Made by a program: the position numbers and the translations under genes
Part shown: piece after piece, positions 44,219 through 53,877 of the stretch
Position numbering within the stretch: position 1 is the stretch's first letter
Layout: every line of letters starts with the position of its first letter
The notes under the pieces: generated by a model
What the model saw: the letters and a program-made list of their open reading frames with translations, nothing else
Told to the model about the DNA's origin: nothing
The model's database searches: none
Source of the DNA: Chloroflexota bacterium
GTDB taxonomy: Bacteria; Chloroflexota; Dehalococcoidia; Lucifugimonadales; UBA3495
Direction of reading: 5' to 3'
DNA length: 64,000 nucleotides
NCBI GenBank assembly: GCA_028875055.1
Contig: JAPPGG010000044.1
Coordinates: forward strand, 62,001-126,000

Positions 44219-45142
44219 ATGGCACTGCCGCCGGATCGAATAGATTACCTGCCCATCACAGACCGTCCGGTCATCAAGTGGCCCAACGACGCCAGGGTTG
44301 CGCTGTGGATATCCCCCAACGTCGAACACTACGAGTACCACCCGGTCAATGAGGGCGTCCGCAATCCCTGGCCGCGCACCCCCTATCCCGACGTCCAGCA
44401 ATTCTCCTACCGGGACTATGGGAACCGAATCGGGTTCTGGCGCATGCTGGAGCCGCTGGACAAGCACGGCATTCGCTGCTGCATTTCCCTGAACCTCGCG
44501 GTCCTGGAACACTTTCCCGAAATCGCCGAGGCCATGATGGAGCGGGACTATGACTACATGAGCCACGGCATTTACAACACCCGCTTTCTTTACACCTACA
44601 GTGAAGACGAGGAGCGGGAATTTTACCGGGACTGCATCGAAACGCTGAAGCGTCACACCGGCAAACCCCTGAAGGGAATGCTGGGACCGGCCATTTCCGG
44701 CACCGTCAGCACCCCGGACCTCATGGCCGAAGCAGGTCTCATCTATCACACCGACTGGTTCCACGACGATCAGCCCACGCCCATCAAGGTAAATGCTGGC
44801 AAGCTGATCTCCGTGCCTTACTCGATAGAGCTGAACGATTCATCGGTGGTGCGGGACAACCACTATAGCGCCGCCTACTTTGCCGACATCTGCAAGGCCC
44901 AGTTCGACCAGCTTTACGAGGAGGGCGCGGAGAGCGGCCGGGTGATGTGCATTGCCCTGCATCCCTTCATCATCGGCCAGCCCCACCGGGTGAAATACCT
45001 GGACGACATCCTGTCCTACATAATGTCCCATGATGGCGTATGGCAGACCACCGCCGACGAAATCGCCGATTATTACATTGAGAACTATTATGACGAGGCC
45101 ATGGCCCACGCCCAGCGTCTGGCTGAAGCGTCTGGCCGTTAA
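44219..45142 (+). CDS. Polysaccharide deacetylase-family protein
   Basis: VALWISPNVEHYEYHP...YGNRIGFWRMLEPLDKHGIRCCISLNLAVLEHFPEIAEAMMERDYDYMSHGIYNTRFLYTYSEDEEREFYRDCIETLKRHTGKPLKGMLGPAI. Confidence 0.82.
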   Translation: MALPPDRIDYLPITDRPVIKWPNDARVALWISPNVEHYEYHPVNEGVRNPWPRTPYPDVQQFSYRDYGNRIGFWRMLEPLDKHGIRCCISLNLAVLEHFPEIAEAMMERDYDYMSHGIYNTRFLYTYSEDEEREFYRDCIETLKRHTGKPLKGMLGPAISGTVSTPDLMAEAGLIYHTDWFHDDQPTPIKVNAGKLISVPYSIELNDSSVVRDNHYSAAYFADICKAQFDQLYEEGAESGRVMCIALHPFIIGQPHRVKYLDDILSYIMSHDGVWQTTADEIADYYIENYYDEAMAHAQRLAEASGR

Positions 45143-45235
45143 ACGCTTGTTTCAGGAGGTCCTTCCTCCTGGACCGGGGAAGGTCAAAATGGGGGTGAAT
45201 TGTACCCCCGATGGCGCCCATAGGGAGAATAAAAT

Positions 45236-46147
45236 ATGCCTGCCCAACGTACCTTCGGTATGGACCATCCTCACCACGAATGGTCCCCGCTCATCAGCCG
45301 CCCTGCCCTGCGCTGGCCCAACGGAGCGGCGGTAGCTCTTTGCGTGGTAATTCCCCTGGAACATATGGAGTGGCAAGCCCCGGAGGGCAGCTTCCAGGTT
45401 GCCCGTCTGGCCGGTGGGTCTGCCCCACGGGATTTCCCGGACTACGCCCGCCTGTCCCACCGCGAATACGGGCACCGGGTCGGCATTTTCCGCTTGCTCG
45501 ATGTTTTGGAAAAGCACGGCGTTCGGGCCACTATCGCCATGGATGCCATGACCGCTGAACACTATCCATACCTGGTCCGCCACTGCCTTGATAGGGGATG
45601 TGAAATTATCGCGCACGGCATTTCGGTCACCCGGATGATAACCAGCAACATGTCGGAAGCCGAAGAACGCGAATACATCCAGGCTTCCCTGGACGCCTTT
45701 CGTTCAGCCACGGGTACACAACCCCGGGGCTGGTTCGGGCCGGAATACGGCGAGTCCGACCGGACCCCCCAGTTGCTGGCTGAGGCCGGCCTGACCTACG
45801 TATGCGACTGGGCCAACGACGAACAGCCCTACCCTATGACTACCGGCGAAAGCCCCTTCTTTGCCCTGCCCCTGATGTACGAACTGGATGACGTGGTTTC
45901 CATATCCCATAAACTTATGCCCGTGTTTGAGTACGAGAAGATGCTGGGCGAGAGTTTCGATGTCATGAGAGAGGACGGCGCAGCTACCGGAAGGCTGATG
46001 GCGATAAACTGGCACCCCTGGCTGGTGGGACAGCCCTTCCGCATCGGTTCCGTGGACCGGGCCCTTTCCCATATGATGAGCCAGGGCGGTGTCTGGTCCG
46101 CCACCGGCTCCGAGATAATTGACTGGTATCAACAGCAGTCCACCTGA
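45236..46147 (+). CDS. Polysaccharide deacetylase-family protein (paralog of preceding)
   Basis: VALCVVIPLEHMEWQAP...YGHRVGIFRLLDVLEKHGVRATIAMDAMTAEHYPYLVRHCLDRGCEIIAHGISVTRMITSNMSEAEEREYIQASLDAFRSATGTQPRGWFGPEYGES. Confidence 0.82.
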   Translation: MPAQRTFGMDHPHHEWSPLISRPALRWPNGAAVALCVVIPLEHMEWQAPEGSFQVARLAGGSAPRDFPDYARLSHREYGHRVGIFRLLDVLEKHGVRATIAMDAMTAEHYPYLVRHCLDRGCEIIAHGISVTRMITSNMSEAEEREYIQASLDAFRSATGTQPRGWFGPEYGESDRTPQLLAEAGLTYVCDWANDEQPYPMTTGESPFFALPLMYELDDVVSISHKLMPVFEYEKMLGESFDVMREDGAATGRLMAINWHPWLVGQPFRIGSVDRALSHMMSQGGVWSATGSEIIDWYQQQST

Positions 46148-46158
46148 GGAGGCGCCGC

Positions 46159-47709
46159 ATGGCTTCTTCACTGATTCGTGGCAGATACCTGCTCAGCCCA
46201 ACCTCCAGCGGGGAAACGGCGTCGCTGTATGACGCGGCGGTGTACCAGGAAGACGGCGTGATTCGGGAAGTTGGCCCCTGGGATGATCTGCGGGGCCGGT
46301 ACCAGCCCGATGAGCAAATGGGCGGAATCGACTACGCAATCATTCCCGGACTGGTGAATTCCCATCACCACGGTCGGGGAGTCACAACCCTGCAGATGGG
46401 CACCTGCGACGACGCCCTGGAATTGTGGATCCTGGACGGCTGGGGCCGCCGCTCCTACGACCACTACCTGATGACCCTCTACACCGCGCTGAACATGCTG
46501 GAGTCCGGTACTACGACGGTGATGTATAACCATCCCCAGACGGCCACCGCCACCCTGAGGGAAGATGCCGATGCCGTGCTGCAGGGTTTCCGAGATGCTG
46601 GAATGCGGGTGGCATTTTCCAGCTACTTTCGAAACCAGAACCGCGTAGTTTACGCTGCCGACCAGGACTTTCTTGCCGGTCTGCCGGCGGACCTGGCCGA
46701 GGGTGTCAACCGTCACCTGGCAGCCACCGACATGACCGACGACGAGTATTTTGCCTTCTTTGCCGAGATGTACGACCGCTACAACTCGGACCCTTCCGGC
46801 AAGGTCAGGGTGCTGCTGAGCCCCAGCAACGTGCAGTGGAACACGGACGAGTTTCTGCAGCGCACCCGGGAAACGGCATTGCAGTACGACACGCCAATTC
46901 ACATGCACCTGGTGGAGAGCAACTACCAGAAGGCCTTTGGATTGAGGACCTGGGGCAAGACGCCGGTGGAACACCTGCATGACCTGGAGTTCCTGGGGCC
47001 GGGGCTATCCTGCGCCCATGCCGTGTGGCTGACGGAACGGGATATCGACCTGCTGGCCGGAGCGGGGGCCACGGTGTGCCACAATGCCAGTTCCAACCTG
47101 CGACTCAAGAACGGCATCGCACCGGTGAATCCCATGCTGGCCCGGGGGCTGAATGTGGCCATGGGGACCGACAGTACCGCCCTCAACGATGATGACGACC
47201 TACTTCAGGAAATGCGCCTGGTAAGCAAGCTGCATCGCCAGCCAGGCATTGGCGCGGCGGCGATTACCTCCGAGCAGGTGCTGGCCATGGCAACCGCCAA
47301 CGCGGCCGCTCCCACGGGGTTCGCCGGGGAAATCGGGGCGCTGGAACCCGGGCGCAAGGCCGACATGTTGCTGGTGCGGCTATCGGACCTGGAGGACCCT
47401 TACCTGGAGGTCAACCTGCCGCCACTGGAAGCAGTGCTGGGCCGAGCCAGAGCCCGGGATATTGCGAGCGTAATTGTTGATGGAGAGGTTCTTACGCGGG
47501 ACGGTGTCCACCAGCGGGTAAACAAAGACCAGATACGGGGCGAACTGCGGGAACAGCTGGCCCGCCCCGTGGAACCTCAAACCCTGGAAACCCGCCGCAT
47601 GGCCGCCAGGCTGCGGCCCTATGCCGAGGAGTTTTACCGCGGCTGGGCCGACGAGTCGGGTGGCCCACCTGCAGGACCGCCCCATTACGTTTACAACAGC
47701 AGGACCTGA
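46159..47709 (+). CDS. Amidohydrolase (TRZ/ATZ-like)
   Basis: IPGLVNSHHHGRGVTTLQMGT...MHLVESNYQKAFG...LSCAHAVWLTERDIDLLAGAGATVCHNASSNLRLKNGIAPVNPMLARGLNVAMGTDSTALNDDDDLLQEMRL. Confidence 0.88.
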   Translation: MASSLIRGRYLLSPTSSGETASLYDAAVYQEDGVIREVGPWDDLRGRYQPDEQMGGIDYAIIPGLVNSHHHGRGVTTLQMGTCDDALELWILDGWGRRSYDHYLMTLYTALNMLESGTTTVMYNHPQTATATLREDADAVLQGFRDAGMRVAFSSYFRNQNRVVYAADQDFLAGLPADLAEGVNRHLAATDMTDDEYFAFFAEMYDRYNSDPSGKVRVLLSPSNVQWNTDEFLQRTRETALQYDTPIHMHLVESNYQKAFGLRTWGKTPVEHLHDLEFLGPGLSCAHAVWLTERDIDLLAGAGATVCHNASSNLRLKNGIAPVNPMLARGLNVAMGTDSTALNDDDDLLQEMRLVSKLHRQPGIGAAAITSEQVLAMATANAAAPTGFAGEIGALEPGRKADMLLVRLSDLEDPYLEVNLPPLEAVLGRARARDIASVIVDGEVLTRDGVHQRVNKDQIRGELREQLARPVEPQTLETRRMAARLRPYAEEFYRGWADESGGPPAGPPHYVYNSRT

Positions 47710-47836
47710 TAGCCAGGCCAAGGGGCCGGGAGGCCAAACGAAACGAAAGGGGACGGGAGATAATTCCCGTCCCGTTGCTGTTTCCGGACTGTCTTGCCTC
47801 ACCGGAGGGACACCGGAGAGACCTCGGCTGACCACA

Positions 47837-48832
47837 TTACTCCCAGGTGGCGAAGCCCATGGCGCAACCGGTCCCGGCCGGCGACCGGTAGCAGGGGACG
47901 TAGTCCACCACGTCCATATCCAGGTGTTCGGTGGCGCCGGTCACCACGATCCAGTTGCGTATTTCCGAACTGCCGGAGTTGATCTTTTCCCGGGGCAGGG
48001 CCATCAGCTGTTCCATGCTCTTGGCTTTCATTCCGGCCAGCGCGGCCTGGTCCAGTTCCTCGTCCACAACGAAGTGGCTGAGGCCGCCGGAAGCCAGGAT
48101 TCCGACACGGATGTCGCTGGGCCAAGATTCTATGGCGTCCTTCAACGCCCGGCCCAGGTTGTAGCAGCGCCTGGGCGTGGGCTGGTTGGGCGGGTAGTAG
48201 GTGTTCAGCATTATGGGCACCGTGGGGATGATGGCATCGGTCATCAGGCGATTGTACACGTAGCCAAAGGCGTGGCCTATGCCTCCCCTGGCGCGACCTC
48301 CCCGCCTGGAATCGAGGAAGCTGGAGCGTCCCACGTCAAATTCCGCGTCCATCAGGGACTCAATAATGTGGCGGCCCAGGGCGGAGTCGGTTGGGACCTC
48401 CCGGTCTTCGGTGTTGTATCCAATGAGATGCTGACCGCCGGTTGAAGGTCCCGCCTCGTGGCCCGCGACCTTGACCTGTTCTCCCCAATAGACACAGAAG
48501 GCGGGCATGTTGTCGTCCAGCAGGTATTCCTGCTGGTCGTCGCCCACCATTACCAGCACATCCAGGTTTGCGTCATACAGTTTCCTGGACAGGTGGGCGA
48601 TGGCCCGCTGGTTTTGCTGGTGCCGTTTTTCGAATTTCTCCGGGGTGATCTCTTTTGCGATCCGATTCGCGTCGCAACGGGCCAGCAACTCCTCGAAATT
48701 GGAAGTGATGCCGTCGGTCCCTATCAGCTCAATATGGCCCTTGTCCCGTTCCCCCCGGGCGGCCCAACCATCAGCGGGAGTGCTCAACTGGGGGCTATGG
48801 GACGAGGCCAGCCCCAAAACCAGATCTGCCAT
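47837..48832 (-). CDS. LigB-type extradiol ring-cleavage dioxygenase-like protein
   Basis: MADLVLGLASSHSPQLSTP...LDVLVMVGDDQQEYLLDDNMPAFCVYWGE...PTVPIMLNTYYPPNQPTPRRCYNLGRALKDAIESWPSDIRVGILASGGLSHFVVDEELD. Confidence 0.8.
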   Translation of the reverse strand: MADLVLGLASSHSPQLSTPADGWAARGERDKGHIELIGTDGITSNFEELLARCDANRIAKEITPEKFEKRHQQNQRAIAHLSRKLYDANLDVLVMVGDDQQEYLLDDNMPAFCVYWGEQVKVAGHEAGPSTGGQHLIGYNTEDREVPTDSALGRHIIESLMDAEFDVGRSSFLDSRRGGRARGGIGHAFGYVYNRLMTDAIIPTVPIMLNTYYPPNQPTPRRCYNLGRALKDAIESWPSDIRVGILASGGLSHFVVDEELDQAALAGMKAKSMEQLMALPREKINSGSSEIRNWIVVTGATEHLDMDVVDYVPCYRSPAGTGCAMGFATWE

Positions 48833-49072
48833 TTTGTAACTCCTTTTTGCCAGGCGTTTGGCCGGTAACGGCCCACCTTAACTTCGTTGGCCCACCCGCG
48901 CCTGCTCCGCAACCGGCCCAATTCCTGGTGGTTTGCCGATTGGTCTGTCATATCCGGTAGTGTACGTTCCAACCGAGTTTCGATGCAATATGGCAGACGG
49001 GCTGGCATAATTAACCAGCATTCGCCCCTATCATACGGTCGCCAGTTGCATGGCCGGACCAGGAGACTCAAC

Positions 49073-49477
49073 ATGCGAGCCCTCAGCATCCGGCAGCCCT
49101 GGGCCTGGCTGGTGGTAAACGGCTACAAGGACATCGAGAACCGCACCTGGAGCACGGAATTTCGGGGCAGGATCTACGTCCATGCCGGGCAGCGAATGGT
49201 ACCCGATGATTATCCCGAACAGCGGGAATATATTGAGGCAGCGGGCATTGTCATCCCTTCTCTGCTGGCTCGAGGGTCAATAATAGGGGAGGTGACCATC
49301 ACCGGTTGCCGGTCTGCCAGCGACAGCCCCTGGTTTTGCGGGCCTTACGGGTTTCTTTTGGAGGATCCCGTGGCGTACGAAACTCCGGTTCCTTACCGGG
49401 GCCAACTGGGATTCTTTGCAGTGGACGAGAATTTTATCGGCCAGGTGGGTTCGGCCACGGAATATGGGAAAGAATAG
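49073..49477 (+). CDS. ASCH-domain protein
   Basis: MRALSIRQPWAWLVVNGYKDIENRTWSTEFRGRIYVHAGQRM...ARGSIIGEVTITGC. Confidence 0.82.
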   Translation: MRALSIRQPWAWLVVNGYKDIENRTWSTEFRGRIYVHAGQRMVPDDYPEQREYIEAAGIVIPSLLARGSIIGEVTITGCRSASDSPWFCGPYGFLLEDPVAYETPVPYRGQLGFFAVDENFIGQVGSATEYGKE

Positions 49478-49478
49478 G

Positions 49479-50108
49479 ATGGGACAGGTTCGGCCCGGTC
49501 CAGCGGCCTCAAGGCCGATGATGTCGTTGCCCCAGTCGGTCGGGCAATGCCTCCGCAAATATGCCGCTTTCAGCGGACGCGCCACCCGCGCCGAATTCTG
49601 GTGGTGGGCGCTGGCCTGCTACCTGGCCATTGTCGTGTTGACGGTATTTGACGGCGTACTGACCGCGTTTCTTGTTGCCCTGGGAGTCCCGTTCTTCAGT
49701 CCCCTGGGATTGCTCCTCGCAGCTGGCGTATTTCTTCCGTCACTGGCTGTCGCCGTGCGGCGGCTTCATGACATTGGCAAGAGCGGCTGGTGGCTGCTGG
49801 TTTGGTACGCCATACAACTGGCCGCATCCCTGGCGATGCTGGTTTCCGTCTTTGTTCTGCTCTTCCTTCCGGTATTTGGCGCTATGGGAGGCAATGGATT
49901 CCTGGAAGACTTGAAGGGGTCCAGCGGGGCATTATTGATCGCTACTTTGCTGGTTGTTTCCGTGTCGGTGGCCGCAATGGCGCTGGTGGGCGTCTGGGCG
50001 CTGGTCTGGCTGGCAAGACAGGGCGAAAGATTTCCTAACAGGTATGGCGAGGACCCCAGGGCGTGGAATACTGAGGCCTCGAATGCCGGAGATATGGGCC
50101 TGCCATAA
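49479..50108 (+). CDS. DUF805-family membrane protein
   Basis: CLRKYAAFSGRATRAEFWWWALACYLAIVVL...FLPSLAVAVRRLHDIGKSGWWLLVWY. Confidence 0.88.
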   Translation: MGQVRPGPAASRPMMSLPQSVGQCLRKYAAFSGRATRAEFWWWALACYLAIVVLTVFDGVLTAFLVALGVPFFSPLGLLLAAGVFLPSLAVAVRRLHDIGKSGWWLLVWYAIQLAASLAMLVSVFVLLFLPVFGAMGGNGFLEDLKGSSGALLIATLLVVSVSVAAMALVGVWALVWLARQGERFPNRYGEDPRAWNTEASNAGDMGLP

Positions 50109-50213
50109 CGATTGGGCAAACCCTCCGGCCGCCCAACCCCCACTGGGGCAAGTGGATGAAGAGCCGCTTAACGGTTAGAATAGCCATTGCACCAAGCCTT
50201 ACCGAGGAAACCC

Positions 50214-50825
50214 ATGCAGCAAGGCGCCGCAGGCCAGCCCAAACCAATGATGACCATTCAGGAGTCGGTCAAAACCTGCCTCCGCAAGTATGCCGACTTC
50301 AGCGGCAGGGCAACCCGCGCTGAATTCTGGTGGTGGGTTCTGGTAACTGCCCTGGTCAGCTTTGTCATTAACGCAATTGAGAGCGCGTTTGGGATTTTTG
50401 GAGGGAGGTTGTTGCCCATCCCTTATTTCATAGGCATTGATCCCCTCAGTACTATCTATACTCTGGCCATATTGCTTCCCGGGCTTGCCGTGACGGTCCG
50501 ACGCCTTCACGACATTGGAAGGACGGGGTGGTGGCAACTGGTCTGGATAATGATCGCCCTGGCCGGCTTCATTCCGGTGGCATCGGGCATTGCCCTTTCG
50601 GTGACATCGTTGATTTCCAGCGGTTCCGGTTGGAACGCGCTGGGCGAACCCGCCTTCTGGATTCCTGTTGCCATTGGTTTAGGGCTTTCGGCGCTGGTGT
50701 GGTTGGGGTTATTTGTCTGGTGGCTTATCTGGATGGTGACGCCAGGCCAGCCTGGCCCCAACATTTATGGTCCCGACCCCAGGGTGTGGCCCCCTGAGGC
50801 TTCGCCACAGGCGGACGTTTCATAA
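50214..50825 (+). CDS. DUF805-family membrane protein (paralog)
   Basis: CLRKYADFSGRATRAEFWWWVLVTALVSFVIN...LLPGLAVTVRRLHDIGRTGWWQLVWIM. Confidence 0.88.
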   Translation: MQQGAAGQPKPMMTIQESVKTCLRKYADFSGRATRAEFWWWVLVTALVSFVINAIESAFGIFGGRLLPIPYFIGIDPLSTIYTLAILLPGLAVTVRRLHDIGRTGWWQLVWIMIALAGFIPVASGIALSVTSLISSGSGWNALGEPAFWIPVAIGLGLSALVWLGLFVWWLIWMVTPGQPGPNIYGPDPRVWPPEASPQADVS

Positions 50826-50861
50826 ACTCTGCCCCTTTGAAAATTCGGTTGGAGACAAGCA

Positions 50862-51272
50862 ATGCCAAAAGTAATTCCGGTATCTGATGAACTGAGCCAG
50901 CCTTTCTGGGACGCGGTGAACCAGCGACGCCTGGCGCTGCAATACTGCACGGCGTGTCAGAAGCTGCAGTACCCTCCCCAGGCGGCTTGCCAGGTCTGCG
51001 GCTCTGCCGACAGGCTGGAGTGGAGGGACGTGGAGGGCAAGGGTCACATCGCGACCTACATCGTTATTGAGGATGGCCGCCTCAACCGGCGAATGCCAGA
51101 CCAGCCGTACAATCTGGCCCTGGTTACACTGGATGAGGACCCGACGGTCAATTTTTACTCCAATCTCCCCGGAGTGCCGGCCTACCAGGCGCCAGTTGGG
51201 GCTGCCGTGGAGTTGACCTTTGAAGAGGTGGCGCCGGGCCAGCTGATACACGAGTGGCAGGTGGTGAAATAG
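50862..51272 (+). CDS. Zn-ribbon/OB-fold (DUF35-type) acyl-CoA-associated protein
   Basis: FWDAVNQRRLALQYCTACQKLQYPPQAACQVCGSADRLEWRDVEGKGHIATYIVIE...VTLDEDPTVNFYSNLPG. Confidence 0.85.
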   Translation: MPKVIPVSDELSQPFWDAVNQRRLALQYCTACQKLQYPPQAACQVCGSADRLEWRDVEGKGHIATYIVIEDGRLNRRMPDQPYNLALVTLDEDPTVNFYSNLPGVPAYQAPVGAAVELTFEEVAPGQLIHEWQVVK

Positions 51273-51361
51273 ACTGCGCCCCCAGTCAGCCAGTTCAGCG
51301 GGGACGACTCCCGGGCCGTCCGGTTCACCAGACATAAAGACAGATCTCGAAAGGAAGGATA

Positions 51362-52678
51362 ATGACCAGCAGCAATGATTTTCGATGGCGCCGGGACACG
51401 GACGGGCTGGGTGTTTGGGAACACCGGGGCAAGGTGGCCATCGCCGGCTACGGCCATTCACCCGTGGACCGGCGCTGGGACGGCGTTAACCTGGATGCCA
51501 CGGTGGGCGCCTACACCATGTTGGCTATCGAAAGAGCTTTGGAACAGGCCGGAGTAACCATTGACCAGGTGGACGGTATCGTCTGTTGCGACAGCCACAT
51601 TGCCGGCGGCAGCGGTGGCTCTGCTTCCCAGTGGGCTCCCCGACCCTACTTCGACCCGCCCTACGACACCGAGTACGGGCTGACCCTGGTCAATGCCCAG
51701 TGGCTGATCAACACTATGGGCTTCAAGAACGTCAGGTTCGCCCCCACCGGCGTGCCGACAATCGGCGAAATGATGGGGATGGCCTCGCAGGCCGTGGGCG
51801 ACGGCGTCTGCAACACCTGCCTGGTCATCTATCCCACCGGCAACCTGGAGGGACGGTACCGCCGTGGCGGCGAGAATGCCGACGACTACGCCCGGGGCGC
51901 GCGCCAGTGGACCGTGCCCTGGGGAAATCACGGAGGTAACGACTTCATAAATATCTTCCCCCACAACCAGTACTGCCTCAAGTACGGCGGAGAGCATGAC
52001 GACCTGGCTCCCTTTGTGATCAACCAGCACAAGAACGGGATGCTCACGCCCTGGGGCTTTAACTACAACAACGGCATCGAGCCAATCTCGGTGGAGGACT
52101 ACCGGACTTCCCGGTACATTCTGAATCCGCTCCGTATCTGGGACTGCGACCGCCCGGTGAATGCCTCGGCGGCCTACCTGTTCACCACCGCCGAGCGGGC
52201 GCGGGACATGAAATCCCAGCCCGTTTATGTGTTGAATCACTCCCAGCATAACTTCCGGTTCCGCACCACCCAGCCGGACCTGGATGAGGTGGAAATGTGG
52301 ACCGACCGGCAGGCAGCCCGCATGTACGAAGGCGCCGGGCTGGGCCCCGCCGATGTGGACATCTTCAATCCCTACGACGGCTACTCCATAATGACCCAGT
52401 TCTTCCTGGAAGGTTTTCAGTGGCACGGGGTGAAGCGCGGCGATGCCTTCGCCTTCTACGCGGGAGACATCAGCGTCAAGGGCCCCCACCCCTTCAGTTC
52501 CAGTGGCGGCAACCTGGGCAATGGCCGGACCCGCACCGCCATGTACACCGACAGCATAGAGCAGTTGCGGGGGACCGCCGGAGACCGGCAGGTAACGGTA
52601 AGGGCGGAAACGGCCCTCTGCGCCTTCACCACTCCCAGCAGCGGTGGATGGCTGATGCTGGGGAAGCATCCGTCGTGA
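51362..52678 (+). CDS. Thiolase-family protein (lipid-transfer/thiolase-like)
   Basis: VAIAGYGHSPVDRRWDGVNLDATVGAYTMLAIERALEQAGVTIDQVDGIVC...GAGLGPADVDIFNPYDGYSIMTQFFLEGF; paired with the OB-fold gene. Confidence 0.82.
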   Translation: MTSSNDFRWRRDTDGLGVWEHRGKVAIAGYGHSPVDRRWDGVNLDATVGAYTMLAIERALEQAGVTIDQVDGIVCCDSHIAGGSGGSASQWAPRPYFDPPYDTEYGLTLVNAQWLINTMGFKNVRFAPTGVPTIGEMMGMASQAVGDGVCNTCLVIYPTGNLEGRYRRGGENADDYARGARQWTVPWGNHGGNDFINIFPHNQYCLKYGGEHDDLAPFVINQHKNGMLTPWGFNYNNGIEPISVEDYRTSRYILNPLRIWDCDRPVNASAAYLFTTAERARDMKSQPVYVLNHSQHNFRFRTTQPDLDEVEMWTDRQAARMYEGAGLGPADVDIFNPYDGYSIMTQFFLEGFQWHGVKRGDAFAFYAGDISVKGPHPFSSSGGNLGNGRTRTAMYTDSIEQLRGTAGDRQVTVRAETALCAFTTPSSGGWLMLGKHPS

Positions 52679-52724
52679 CACAAAAGCGCCTGGATGAATA
52701 CGTACAAAGGAGAAAAACCGGAAA

Positions 52725-53072
52725 TTGACCAGACTCATCAGTTTTGACATAGATGGCACCCTGGAAGTGGGCGACCCGCCCGGGTGCATTACCCTGGACA
52801 TGGTCCGCGCCGCCAAGGAGAGCGGGTGCATAGTTGGCAGCTGCTCCGACCGCACCGTCAGCAACCAGCAGCGCATCTGGGAAGTCGCTGGCATAGATAT
52901 GGAGTTCACGGTGCTGAAGCACCAGTTGGACTCGGTCAAGGAAAAGTTTCGGGCCGAGGACTATTACCACATAGGGGATACGGACCTGGACCGGCAATAT
53001 GCGGAACGGAACGGGTTCCATTTCCTGCTGCCCGACGTGGAAGTGGCGCAACTCTGGGAAGGTGACAATTAG
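52725..53072 (+). CDS. Small HAD-like protein (TTG start)
   Basis: LISFDIDGTLEVGDPPGCITLDMVRAAKESGCIVGSCSDRTVSNQQ...AEDYYHIGDTDLDRQYAERNGFHFLL. Confidence 0.7.
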   Translation: MTRLISFDIDGTLEVGDPPGCITLDMVRAAKESGCIVGSCSDRTVSNQQRIWEVAGIDMEFTVLKHQLDSVKEKFRAEDYYHIGDTDLDRQYAERNGFHFLLPDVEVAQLWEGDN

Positions 53073-53832
53073 GGACCGCTCCGGTTACCAGGGCCTGATT
53101 GACCGGTACCGCAAGGCCCGCAGCGACTCCTCGCTGGCGGTGCTGGAGGGGTTTCACTCCCTGAAACATGCTCTCCGGTTCAGGGCAACCATAGTCGAAA
53201 CCGTTTCCTGTGATTCAGGACAACTCAGTAGCCTGACTGAATCACTGGCGCCGGACCTCATCGGCGTCCTGGAAAAGGGGGCGACCCAAGTCCCGGAATC
53301 CATTTTCAAACAGCTCTCCCCGGTGCCCCCGTACACGGGCGTCATCTCGCTGGCCCGGCGGCCTGCGTTCGACCTTGCTCGACTGGAGAATCCGGCTCCC
53401 CTGGTGCTGCTGGAAAACCCCCGAAGTCACGGCAACGCAGGGGCGGTGATACGGGTAGCGGCGGCGGCCGGCGCCTCGGGAGTGGTTACGACAGGGGAAC
53501 ACGATCCCTGGCACCCTTCCGCGCTGGTGGGGTCAGCCGGGCTGCACTTTGCCCTGCCCGTGGTCCGCATTTCCTTGCCGGCCCTGGGTGAATGGCCAGA
53601 GTACCTGGCGTCCAGGCAACTGATTGCCGTGGACCCGGAGGGAAGCCCCCTGGAACCGGGCTCGATTCCAGAAATGAGTGTCCTGGCCTTCGGGACAGAG
53701 CGGGACGGGTTGAGCGGCAGGCTGCTGGATGCCGCTCACCGCAGGATAGCCATCCCAATGGAGCCGGGCGTTTCCAGCCTCAACCTGGCCACGGCGGTGG
53801 CCGTTGCCCTGTACACCTGGAGGCTGGGATAA
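53062..53832 (+). CDS. TrmH/SpoU-family RNA methyltransferase
   Basis: GTG start overlapping the HAD gene. LLENPRSHGNAGAVIRVAAAAGASGVVTTG...LAFGTERDGLS...PGVSSLNLATAVAVALYTWRLG. Confidence 0.82.
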   Translation: MTIRDRSGYQGLIDRYRKARSDSSLAVLEGFHSLKHALRFRATIVETVSCDSGQLSSLTESLAPDLIGVLEKGATQVPESIFKQLSPVPPYTGVISLARRPAFDLARLENPAPLVLLENPRSHGNAGAVIRVAAAAGASGVVTTGEHDPWHPSALVGSAGLHFALPVVRISLPALGEWPEYLASRQLIAVDPEGSPLEPGSIPEMSVLAFGTERDGLSGRLLDAAHRRIAIPMEPGVSSLNLATAVAVALYTWRLG

Positions 53833-53877
53833 GGGAGCCGTTCCCGGCTGAATCGGTCCGGGAAGGGGACGGACCAA

